From Chitinophaga silvisoli (lineage in GTDB: Bacteria; Bacteroidota; Bacteroidia; Chitinophagales; Chitinophagaceae), in contig NZ_QTJV01000001.1 of the NCBI RefSeq assembly GCF_003412465.1, positions 1,054,001 to 1,118,000 of the forward strand: DNA of 64,000 nt, written 5' to 3'. This document shows, piece by piece, positions 51,047 to 59,134 of the stretch. The notes beneath the pieces are model-generated. The model did no database searches, was not told the origin of the DNA, and saw nothing but the letters and a program-made list of their open reading frames with translations. Positions within the stretch are counted from its first letter, which is position 1; each line of letters opens with the position of its first letter. Made by a program: the position numbers and the translations under genes.

Positions 51047-51415
51047 GGGGAAAAGGCATTAAGTCTGGCGCTTGGTTTGTGCCTTAAACGCATATTATTA
51101 CGATCAAATAAGTCTATCGGGTATTTGACGGCTGATTAAAGAGGAAGGTATTAGGTCCGGCGCTTGGTTTGAGCATTGTACACACGTTGATAGGATCAAA
51201 TAAGTCTATTGAGTATTTTATGGCTGATTAAAGAGAAAAGTATTAGGTCCTACGCTTGGTTGGGTATTGAGCACACGTTGATAAGATCAAATAAGTCTAT
51301 TGAGTATTTGACGGCTGATTAGTGAGGAAGGCATTAAGTCCGGCGCTCGGTTTGAGCATTGTACACTCGCTGATAAGATCAATAAAATCTATCGAATATG
51401 TCACTGCTGATTAAA
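50996..51415 (+). repeat. Array C: five ~92-bp copies from the permease tail to the next gene's start
   Basis: GCTGATTA recurs at 51038 (permease coding tail, GGCTGATTAA including the stop), 51131, 51223, 51314 and 51406, so the steps are 93, 92, 91 and 92. Between them GATCAAATAAGTCTATTGAG and AGGTCCGGCGCTTGGTTTGA recur with small changes. The last copy, ATATGTCACTGCTGATTAAA, contains the start codon and first codons of dihydropyrimidinase. The array thus spans the whole gap and both gene ends. Confidence 0.9.
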
Positions 51416-52780
51416 AACGGAAGAATCATTACAGCTGCGGATGATTACGTAGCTGATATTTTTATAGAAGGAGAATCCATTACCGCCATTGGCAAAAACC
51501 TACCAATCACCGCCACCCGGGAAATAGATGCCAGCGGCAAACTAATCTTCCCAGGCGGTATTGACCCCCACGTCCACCTTGCGATGCCATTCATGGGTAC
51601 TTTTTCCAGCGATACCCATGAAACAGGTACCCGTGCCGCTTTATTCGGCGGCACCACTACTGTGATAGATTTTGTATTGCAAACGCAAGGTCATTCCCTG
51701 AAAGAAGCCCTAGACGACTGGAATAGCCGTGCGCGCGGCACCGCTGTAGGGGACTACAGTTTTCATATGGCAGTCACTGATTTTAATGAAAACACAAAAG
51801 CTGAAATAAAAACCATGATAGAGGAAGAAGGCATTACCTCCTTCAAAACATTCATGGCTTACAAAGGTGCATTGATGATAGACGACAGGCAGATGGTGGC
51901 ACTTATGCAGGAAGTGAAAAAGCATGGAGGTATGGTGACTGTACACGCCACGAATGGAGATATGATAGATTACCTCGTCGCCCAGAACAAAGCCAGTGGT
52001 AATTTATCTCCACGGTACCATTACATCTCCCAACCTGAAGTTACAGAAGCAGAGGCCTCTGGCCGCTTTGCAGATATCTCCAATTATACAGGTTGTCCTG
52101 GCTATATAGTTCATCTTACCTGTGAAGGTGCATTAAATGCAGTGCGCAATGCGACCCGGCGCAACCAGCATGTATTCGTAGAAACCTGTATTCAGTATTT
52201 GCTCCTGGACAGGTCTTATTATGAAAGGGGATTTGAAAGTGCGAAATGGGTAATGAGTCCGCCCTTGAGAGAACCGAAGGATCAGGATACGCTTTGGGCC
52301 GGGATCAATCAGGGATTGGTCAATGTAGTGGCAACAGATCATTGTCCGTTTATGTGGGAGCAGAAGTTAATGGGGAAGGATGATTTTTCGAAAATTCCGA
52401 ATGGGCATCCGGCTATAGAGAACAGGATGGAATTACTATATAGTGAAGGGGTGCATGAAAAGAAGATTACGCTCAATAAATTTGTAGAAGTAGCTTGTAC
52501 AAACCCGGCTAAGATCTTTGGAATGTTTCCCCGCAAAGGAACCATTGGAATAGGAAGTGATGCGGACCTTGTGATTTTTGATCCAAATGAAGAACATGTG
52601 TTGTCGGTGAGTAGCCATCATATGAATGTGGATTATTCTGCTTATGAAGGGTGGCCGGTAACAGGTAAGGTGAAGATGGTGCTGTTGCGGGGGCAGGTGG
52701 CGATAGAGAATGGGGAGTGTTTGTTGCAGAAAGGAGCAGGACAGTTTATACGCAGGAATAAAGTGAAGGGGATTATTTAA
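51398..52780 (+). CDS. hydA: Dihydropyrimidinase
   Basis: A 460-residue amidohydrolase starting MSLLIKNGRIITAADDY. DPHVHL (about 57-62, HxH binding the metal pair), SFKTFMAYKG (about 148-157, with the Lys that is carboxylated), VTVHATNGD (His ligand, about 183) and VATDHCPFMWEQK (Asp, about 311-316) give the full site of the D-hydantoinase/dihydropyrimidinase family. It opens dihydrouracil or dihydrothymine to N-carbamoyl-beta-alanine or its methyl form. The start lies within the last copy of array C, and its tail founds array D. Confidence 0.95.
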   Translation: MSLLIKNGRIITAADDYVADIFIEGESITAIGKNLPITATREIDASGKLIFPGGIDPHVHLAMPFMGTFSSDTHETGTRAALFGGTTTVIDFVLQTQGHSLKEALDDWNSRARGTAVGDYSFHMAVTDFNENTKAEIKTMIEEEGITSFKTFMAYKGALMIDDRQMVALMQEVKKHGGMVTVHATNGDMIDYLVAQNKASGNLSPRYHYISQPEVTEAEASGRFADISNYTGCPGYIVHLTCEGALNAVRNATRRNQHVFVETCIQYLLLDRSYYERGFESAKWVMSPPLREPKDQDTLWAGINQGLVNVVATDHCPFMWEQKLMGKDDFSKIPNGHPAIENRMELLYSEGVHEKKITLNKFVEVACTNPAKIFGMFPRKGTIGIGSDADLVIFDPNEEHVLSVSSHHMNVDYSAYEGWPVTGKVKMVLLRGQVAIENGECLLQKGAGQFIRRNKVKGII

Positions 52781-52990
52781 GGAGTAGCAAAAAGCAATAG
52801 TCAGTTTATAGGCAGGAATAAGGTGAAGGGATTAATTAAGGAAGAGCGAAAGCAATAGTTAGTTTATACGCAGGAATAAAGTGAAGGGGATTATTTAAGG
52901 AGTAGCAAAAAGCAATAGTCGGTTTATACGCAGGAATAAAATGGAAGGGATTATTTAAGGAAGAGCAAAAGCAACAGGTAGTTTATACGC
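52737..52990 (+). repeat. Array D: about five 59-bp copies starting in the dihydropyrimidinase tail
   Basis: AGTTTATACGCAGGAATAAA (52743, coding) recurs at 52803, 52861, 52921 and, cut short, 52980; steps are 60, 58, 60 and 59. Each full copy carries on through GTGAAGGGGATTATTTAAGG, which in the first copy is the gene's last codons and TAA stop. The later copies are nearly identical to the coding one. Confidence 0.9.
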
Positions 52991-53146
52991 ATTATACAAT
53001 CCCAATTAAGCAAAATTCAAAAAGCAAATAATTTCCTGCAATAAAACTTTACCCTCTTATTAATTAAGATCAAATTAATAATCAATTTGTCCAACCCCAA
53101 CAATTCAAAAGCATTACCATTTTTTAAACCAAAATCATACAATCCC
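52991..53146 (+). other. Gap before the ureidopropionase start
   Basis: AT-rich, no ORF. A TTG at 53087 opens the frame 20 codons early, but I prefer the ATG at 53147. No clear promoter pair. Confidence 0.35.
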
Positions 53147-54013
53147 ATGTCACGCATTATTAAATCAGGGTTAATCCAGATGAGTCTACCAAAAACAGAA
53201 GGTGAAGGAACAATTGAAGAAATCAAAGAAGCCATGTTTCAAAAACATGTGCCATTGATTGAGACAGCAGGTGAACAGGGAGTACAGATCCTTTGTCTGC
53301 AGGAAATTTTCAACACCCCTTATTTCTGCCCTGGTCAGAACGCTGACTGGTATCAATCAGCAGAACCCGTACCTGGCCCCACTACAGAACGTATAGCAGT
53401 ATACGCGGCTAAATATAATATGGTAATCATTGTACCTGTGTATGAAAAAGAACAGGCAGGTGTTTTATACAATACCGCAGCTATTATTGATGCAGATGGG
53501 AAATACCTGGGAAAATATAGAAAGAACCATATACCCCATACTTCCGGTTTCTGGGAGAAGTTTTTCTTTAAGCCTGGTAACCTGGGATACCCTGTGTTTC
53601 AGACCCGTTATGCAAAGGTGGGCATTTACATCTGTTATGACCGGCATTTTCCGGACGGCGCGCGGGTATTGGGATTGAATGGAGCAGAGATTGTGTATAA
53701 TCCTTCTGCAACAGTAGCCGGACTTTCCCAGTATCTCTGGAAACTGGAGCAACCCGCTCATGCGGCTGCCAATGGGTATTTCATGGGATGTATAAATAGA
53801 GTTGGGGAAGAGAAGCCCTGGAATTTAGGAAAGTTTTATGGTTCTTCTTATTTCGTAGATCCGAGGGGACAGATTTTTGCGCAGGCTTCCGAGGATAAAG
53901 ATGAGTTGCTGGTGGCGGAGTTTGATTTGGGTATGATAGATGAAGTGCGGAGCGTATGGCAGTTTTTCAGGGATAGGAGACCGGAGACTTATGGGAAGCT
54001 AACAGAGTTGTAG
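53147..54013 (+). CDS. pydC: Beta-ureidopropionase (N-carbamoyl-beta-alanine amidohydrolase)
   Basis: A 288-residue nitrilase-superfamily enzyme from ATG 53147 (MSRIIKSGLIQMSLP). The catalytic Glu is in CLQEIFNTPYF (about 47), the Lys in GKYRKNHIPH (about 128) and the Cys in IYICYDRHFPDGAR (about 162-175). These residues and the RKNHIPH segment are typical of N-carbamoyl-beta-alanine amidohydrolases. It releases beta-alanine, CO2 and ammonia. Third catabolic step of the cluster. Its last codons begin array E. Confidence 0.92.
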   Translation: MSRIIKSGLIQMSLPKTEGEGTIEEIKEAMFQKHVPLIETAGEQGVQILCLQEIFNTPYFCPGQNADWYQSAEPVPGPTTERIAVYAAKYNMVIIVPVYEKEQAGVLYNTAAIIDADGKYLGKYRKNHIPHTSGFWEKFFFKPGNLGYPVFQTRYAKVGIYICYDRHFPDGARVLGLNGAEIVYNPSATVAGLSQYLWKLEQPAHAAANGYFMGCINRVGEEKPWNLGKFYGSSYFVDPRGQIFAQASEDKDELLVAEFDLGMIDEVRSVWQFFRDRRPETYGKLTEL

Positions 54014-54440
54014 AATAATTAGGGCTTGCGATTTGATCTGAGACATAAGGAAGCAAAGAGCTTTGTAGGATATTACGGCTTTACCAATTGATCTGAGACA
54101 TAGGGAATAGGACAGCGTTGTGGTAAAATTGCGGTTATTGCGATTTGATCTGAGACATAGGGAAGCTAAGAGCTTTGTAGGATATACGGCTTTAACATTT
54201 GATCTGAGACATAGGGAAGCTAAGAGCTTTGTAGGATATACGGCTTTAACATTTGATCTGAGACATTAAGGAAGCTAAGAGCTTTGTAGGATAATACGGC
54301 TTACCAATTGATCTGAGACATAAGGAAGCTAAGAGCGTTGTAGGATATACGGCTTTAACATTTGATCTGAGACATAAGGAAGCTAACAGCGTTGTAGGAT
54401 AATACGGCTTTACCAATTGATCTGAGACATAAGGATGCTT
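53980..54440 (+). repeat. Array E: nine ~55-bp copies starting in the pydC tail
   Basis: GAGAC begins a unit at 53984 (coding), 54040, 54095, 54152, 54206, 54260, 54315, 54369 and 54424; steps are 54-57. The gene ends GAGACTTATGGGAAGCTAAC then AGAGTTGTAG; the repeats read GAGACATAAGGAAGCTAAC then AGCGTTGTAGG, so the stop codon TAG is kept in each. GATCTGAGACATAAGGAAG and TACGGCTTTAACATTT fill the unit. The third copy has diverged (GGAATAGGACAGCGTTGTGG). Confidence 0.9.
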
Positions 54441-54523
54441 TCAGCACTATCAGTTGCTTTATTATCTTTTTAAAAATAGCAACCAAAGCAAGCCTCCTTT
54501 TATAGAAAACATAAATTATTATT

Positions 54524-55846
54524 ATGGCCCTTCGTAATAACAGGTTGACAAGCGAGGAATACGATAAGCACTTCAGCGACATCCATCCTCCATTCGAAAC
54601 ACACAACGCAGCACTGGTCGAAGCGAATCGTTGCCTGTTTTGCTATGATGCGCCTTGCACCAAAAGCTGCCCAACCAGCATCAATGTACCAAAATTCATT
54701 AAACAGATTACGACCGAAAACCTGAAAGGAGCCGCCTACACCATCTTCTCTGCCAACATCATGGGTGGAGGCTGTTCCAAAGTATGCCCCGTAGAAAAAC
54801 TATGCGAAGGTGCCTGCGTATACAATCTCATGGAAGAAGCGCCTATCCCTATTGCTAAATTACAACGATATGCCACCGAACGTGCCATTCATGAAAAGTG
54901 GCCATTATTCACAAGAAAACCTTCCAATGGGAAGAAAGTTGCGGTGATTGGTGCCGGACCAGCAGGATTAAGTTGCGCACATGCATTATCAAGAGAAGGA
55001 GTAGATGTCACCATTTATGAAAAAGAAAACAAAGGTGGTGGATTAATGACATACGGCATTGCGGCTTATAAAGTGACACCGCAGTTTTGCCAGGAAGAAG
55101 TGGATTACATTACTTCATTAGGAGGAATAAATGTATTGTACAATATGCAGCTGGGTAAGGATGTAGTATTGGAAACATTGCAACAGGAATACGATGCTGT
55201 ATACCTGGCATATGGCGTTGGCCTGGCCAGGCAGTTATCAATCTCCGGAGAGCAGTTGGAGGGCGTGGTAGATGCAATTCGCTTCATCTATGAAATCCGG
55301 ACAAAAGGCTATCCTGAAGTCCCCGTGGGAGAATCTGTGGCAGTGATTGGTATGGGAATGACCGCTATTGATGCCGCTACGCAGGCAAAGCGATTAGGTG
55401 CAAAAGAGGTGACGCTGGTATACAGGAGAACGGAAGCGGAAATGCCTTGTACAACAGCTGAACTGGATATTGCCAAACTGGATGGATGTAATATTATCTG
55501 GCTGGCTGCCCCAAAGGAGATAACAGGGGAGGGCGGGCAGGTGAAGAAGTTGGTGTGTGAGGTGATGAGGTTAGATGAGAAAAAGTCGCCAGTTGGAACG
55601 GGAGAGTTGATAACACTGAATGTGGATATGGTAATCAAGGCGACAGGACAGTTGCCGTATACAATGGCTTCGCCGAAAATAGATAATGATCATGGAAGGG
55701 TGTTGATCAATGATCATTCAGCGACTAGTTTGCCTGGTGTGTTTGCAGGTGGGGATTGTGTGAATGGGGGGAAGGAAGTGGTAGATGCGGTGCAGGCCGG
55801 CAAGGATGGGGCAAAGGCGATATTGGAATTTTTGTTCAGGGAATAA
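54524..55846 (+). CDS. preT: NAD(P)-dependent dihydropyrimidine dehydrogenase, flavin subunit PreT
   Basis: A 440-residue flavoprotein resembling the glutamate synthase small subunit. The N-terminal Fe-S domain has CLFCYDAPCTKSCPTSINVP (about 37-56) and GGGCSKVCPVEKLCEGAC (about 82-99). VAVIGAGPAGLSCAHALSRE (about 140-159) binds FAD and VAVIGMGMTAIDAATQAKRL (about 268-287) binds NAD(P). GVFAGGDCVNGGKEVVDAVQ lies near the end. It feeds electrons to PreA for uracil reduction. It is separated from preA by the 1-kb array F, unusual for subunits of one complex. Confidence 0.93.
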   Translation: MALRNNRLTSEEYDKHFSDIHPPFETHNAALVEANRCLFCYDAPCTKSCPTSINVPKFIKQITTENLKGAAYTIFSANIMGGGCSKVCPVEKLCEGACVYNLMEEAPIPIAKLQRYATERAIHEKWPLFTRKPSNGKKVAVIGAGPAGLSCAHALSREGVDVTIYEKENKGGGLMTYGIAAYKVTPQFCQEEVDYITSLGGINVLYNMQLGKDVVLETLQQEYDAVYLAYGVGLARQLSISGEQLEGVVDAIRFIYEIRTKGYPEVPVGESVAVIGMGMTAIDAATQAKRLGAKEVTLVYRRTEAEMPCTTAELDIAKLDGCNIIWLAAPKEITGEGGQVKKLVCEVMRLDEKKSPVGTGELITLNVDMVIKATGQLPYTMASPKIDNDHGRVLINDHSATSLPGVFAGGDCVNGGKEVVDAVQAGKDGAKAILEFLFRE

Positions 55847-56772
55847 TGGATATTGTTAGAATGGATACTGTTTCATCCGATTAGGAATGATAATGAGAGA
55901 GAGATGAATTGTTAATTAAATGACAGCTGGTGAGAGATGAATTGTTTAAGAAATGATAGCGGGTGAAAGATGAATTGTTTAAGAAAAGATAGTAACTGAG
56001 AGATGAATTGTTTAAGAAATGATAACGAGTGAGAGATGAATTGCTTAAGAAAAGATAGTAACTGAGAAGATAAATTGTTCAATGAATAATGACAAGTGAT
56101 AAGATAATTGTTTAAGAAAAGATAGTAACTGAGAGATGAATTGTTTAAGAAATGATAACGAGTGAGAGATGAATTGCTTAAGAAAAGATAGTAACTGAGA
56201 AGATAAATTGTTCAATGAATAATGACAAGTGATAAGATAATTGTTTAAGAAAAGATAGTAACTGAGAGATGAATTGTTTAAGAAATGATAACGAGTGAGA
56301 GATGAATTGCTTAAGAAAAGATAGTAACTGAGAAGATAAATTGTTCAATGAATAATGACAAGTGATAAGATAATTTCTTAAGAAAAGATAGTAACTGAGA
56401 GATGAATTGTTTAAGAAATGATAGCGAGTGAGAGACGAATTGCTTAAGAAAAGATAGTAACTGAGAAGATAATTGTTCAAGGAATAATAACAAGTGATAA
56501 GATAATTGCTTAAGAAAAGATAGTAACTGAGAAGATAAATTGTTCAAGAAATAATAATAAGTGATAAGATAATTGCTTAAGAAATGATAGTTAGTGAGAG
56601 ATGAATTGTTTAAGAAATGATAGCGAGTGAGAGATGAATTGCTTAGGAAAAGATAGTAACTGAGAAGATAAATTGTTCAATGAATAATAACAAGTGATAA
56701 GATAATTGCTTAAGAAACGATAGCACCTGAGAGATAAATTGTTTAAGAAATAATAACAACTGAGAAATGAAT
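55825..56772 (+). repeat. Array F: ~33-bp units in 133-bp higher-order repeats, starting in the preT tail
   Basis: About 27 units of roughly 33-35 bases fill the gap, such as GAGAGATGAATTGTTTAAG and GAAGATAAATTGTTCAATG. Four unit types alternate, so blocks recur every 133 bases: GACAAGTGATAAG begins at 56091, 56224 and 56357, with a variant at about 56489. The gene tail TTGTTCAGGGAATAAT (with the TAA stop) matches TTGTTCAAGGAATAAT at about 56474 in 15 of 16 positions. Open frames inside it are by-products of the repeat. Confidence 0.88.
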
Positions 56773-56846
56773 TTTGGTTTAACCGTTTAAAGAATTACTG
56801 CTTTTAAAACACAAACTATTCTTCCACCCATTTTCAAATATAATTT

Positions 56847-58115
56847 ATGGCAGACCTTTCCACCAATTTCTTAGGCATCAAATCCCCCAACCCCTTCTGG
56901 TTGGCCAGCGCGCCACCTACCGATAAACAAGTCAACGTTCTCCGGGCATTCGAAGCCGGCTGGGGTGGCGTAGTCTGGAAAACCCTGGGCAGCCAGGTCA
57001 AAAATGTCTCTTCCAGATACTCTTCTATAGACTATAACGGTTACCGTGTAATGGGCCTCAACAATATTGAACTAATCAGCGATCGCCCCTTAGACATCAA
57101 TCTAAAAGAAATTAAAGAATGTGTCCGCCTCTTCCCCGACAGGGCCATGATCGTATCCCTGATGGCTGATAATAACCGGGAAAGCTGGCATGAACTCATC
57201 AAAAAAGTAGAAGACACCGGTGCCCATGGATTAGAACTGAATTTCGGCTGTCCTCATGGAATGACCGAACGAGGTATGGGAGCAGCAGTGGGACAGGACC
57301 CCGATATAGCAAAAATGGTAGTAGAGTGGGTAATGGAAGCAGCCCGCATACCTGTGATCACCAAACTCACCCCCAATGTTCATTCTGTAGTTCCCACAGG
57401 AAAAGCTGCTGTAGCAGGCGGTACAAATGCATTGTCACTGATCAATACCATTCAGTCAGTAACAGGGGTAGACTTAGACACCTTTGTACCCAACCCCAAT
57501 GTAGGCGGCAAATCTACTTTCGGTGGTTATTGTGGCCCGGCGGTGAAGCCAATAGCATTGAAGTTTTTAACGACCATCAGCCAGGATCCAATTACTTCTC
57601 AGGTGCCGGTGTCTGGTATTGGTGGGATCAGTACCTGGCGGGATGCAGTTGAATTCATGTTATTAGGCGCAAGCAGTTTGCAGGTATGTACCGCCGCTAT
57701 GCGGTATGGGTTTAGGATTATCGAAGACTTCTGTGAAGGACTGAATAACTGGATGGATGAGAAAGGATTTGCGACGATTTATGATTTCATTGGCAAGTCG
57801 GTACCTACATTGACGCATTGGGAAGAGCTGGATATTAATTATCATATAGTCGCGAATATCAACCAGGATAAGTGTATTCATTGCGGATTGTGCTACATCA
57901 GTTGTGAAGATGGTTCGCATCAGGCAATTAGCTTATCTTATGGCAAGCCGTATAATACGTATGCGATTAAGGAGGATGAATGTGTGGGGTGTAACCTGTG
58001 TAAGTTGGTATGTCCGGTGGATAATTGTATTACGATGAAAGAGCAGCGCCAGGGCGATGAATACCTGAACTGGAAAGAGTTTCAGCGGCGGGGACTGCCT
58101 TTGAATGATCATTAG
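56847..58115 (+). CDS. preA: NAD(P)-dependent dihydropyrimidine dehydrogenase, catalytic subunit PreA
   Basis: A 422-residue FMN enzyme. LSTNFLGIKSPNPFWLASAPP (in parts, about 4-24) and LELNFGCPHGMTERGMGAAV (about 130-149) are the dihydroorotate/dihydropyrimidine dehydrogenase segments, the latter with the active-site Cys region. FGGYCGPAVKPIALKF binds the FMN phosphate side. Two 4Fe-4S ferredoxin motifs close the protein: CIHCGLCYISC (about 338-348) and CVGCNLCKLVCPV (about 376-388). With PreT it reduces uracil and thymine with NAD(P)H. The Glu/Gly-rich N-terminus matches the catalytic half of mammalian DPD. Confidence 0.94.
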   Translation: MADLSTNFLGIKSPNPFWLASAPPTDKQVNVLRAFEAGWGGVVWKTLGSQVKNVSSRYSSIDYNGYRVMGLNNIELISDRPLDINLKEIKECVRLFPDRAMIVSLMADNNRESWHELIKKVEDTGAHGLELNFGCPHGMTERGMGAAVGQDPDIAKMVVEWVMEAARIPVITKLTPNVHSVVPTGKAAVAGGTNALSLINTIQSVTGVDLDTFVPNPNVGGKSTFGGYCGPAVKPIALKFLTTISQDPITSQVPVSGIGGISTWRDAVEFMLLGASSLQVCTAAMRYGFRIIEDFCEGLNNWMDEKGFATIYDFIGKSVPTLTHWEELDINYHIVANINQDKCIHCGLCYISCEDGSHQAISLSYGKPYNTYAIKEDECVGCNLCKLVCPVDNCITMKEQRQGDEYLNWKEFQRRGLPLNDH

Positions 58116-58205
58116 GGAATAATTCAGGCGGGACAAAGTTTCCTGAAACTGGCAGGTTTTAATTTTAGTGATAAACAATTTTACCCGAAGCAGATACCGG
58201 ATTAC
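58116..58205 (+). other. Non-repeat stretch after preA
   Basis: The only gene of the series whose stop is followed by unrelated sequence: about 90 bases with a small hairpin (AGTTTCCTGAAACT near 58137) and no ORF. Confidence 0.35.
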
Positions 58206-58735
58206 GTTCCACCTGCAAAAATCCGCCGCGTCGCTACCTCAAAAACAACCGGCCTGCCTCTTCCCCAAATCCGTCGCATCGCCACCTCAAAAACAACCGG
58301 CCAGCCTCTTCCAAAAATCCGCCGCATCGCCACCTCAAAAACAACCGGCCTGCTATTTCCAAAAATCCGTCGCATCGTAACCTCAAAAACAACAGGATTG
58401 CCATTTCCAAAATCCGCCGTATCGCCATCTCAAAAACAACAAGCCTGCCTCTTCCAAAAATCCGCCGCATCGTAACCTCAAAAACAACAGGATTGCCATT
58501 TCCAAAATCCGCCGCATCGCCACCTCAAAAACAACCGGGCTGCCTTTTCCAAAAATCCGTCGCATCGCCACCTTAAAAACAACAGGATTGCCATTTCCCA
58601 AAATCTGCCGTATCGCTACTCAAAACAACAGGTCTGCTATTTCCAAAAATCCGTCGCATCGTAACCTCAAAAACAACAGGATTGCCATTTCCAAAAATCT
58701 GCCGCATCCCCACCTCAAAACCAAGTCCTTTCCTT
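58206..58735 (+). repeat. Array G: about eleven 48-bp copies, not derived from a neighbour
   Basis: AAAAACAAC begins a unit at 58241, 58289, 58337, 58385, 58432, 58480, 58527, 58575, 58622 and 58669; steps are 47-48. The unit has AATCCGCCGCATCGCCACCT and variable CCGGCCTGCCTCTTCC or CAGGATTGCCATTTCC. Because 48 is a multiple of 3, open frames appear on both strands (16-residue repeats such as EEAGRLFLRWRCGGFL), but 47-base units break them. I see no match to the preA tail or to the sulfatase start. Confidence 0.9.
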
Positions 58736-59035
58736 TTCCCTAATCGCCCAACTCCTTATCTAACCCCCAAATCCCTGCCGCTCAATTAATCAATTAATTA
58801 ACTGCATGCAGCCGCTCGTCATGAAAGAATTGTGAAATTAGCTTTTGAACGATTACATTTGTTTGACATCAGAATATGGAAAACTGCCACGAGCATGATA
58901 CCTGGTCCAATTAAGGAAATGACCTATGTGAATGACGGTGTATAACCATGCTAGTGAATAAAAACTTTGTGCGAGCGTTTAACCTGATACGTGATTATTT
59001 ATGGGCAAATTCCACAACAGGATTTTATCCTGGGT
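58736..59035 (+). other. 300-base gap without a gene
   Basis: No ORF, no repeat and no convincing promoter; a GATTAATT-like AT-rich block at about 58780-58800 is the only local feature. Confidence 0.35.
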
Positions 59036-59104
59036 CCTGGTCCAACATATAATTCTGATCTAACATATAATTCTGATCTAACAGATAATTCTGATCTGAC
59101 AAAT
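59036..59104 (+). repeat. Array H: 18-bp repeats upstream of the sulfatase
   Basis: ATAATTCTGATCTAACAT starts at about 59049, 59067 and 59085, with a weaker copy after it (AATAATCTCAACT). It ends about 35 bases before the sulfatase ATG and may contain its promoter or regulator sites. Confidence 0.8.
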
Positions 59105-59134
59105 AATCTCAACTGGTACTTTTAAAATGTGAAT

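Noticed and set aside
56178..56547. Minus-strand open frames coding NNYLLSYYLFLSN-type repeats
   Set aside because: They exist only because the AT-rich repeat lacks stops on that strand; no signal, no start context and different frames in different blocks.
55825..56772. Array F (and the other arrays) as a CRISPR array
   Set aside because: Units adjoin without unique spacers, unit sequence drifts, and no cas gene is nearby; the first unit is part of a coding sequence.
58168..58601. Open frames on both strands of array G as repeat-protein genes
   Set aside because: 47-base units break the frames, there is no expression signal, and the frames appear on both strands alike.
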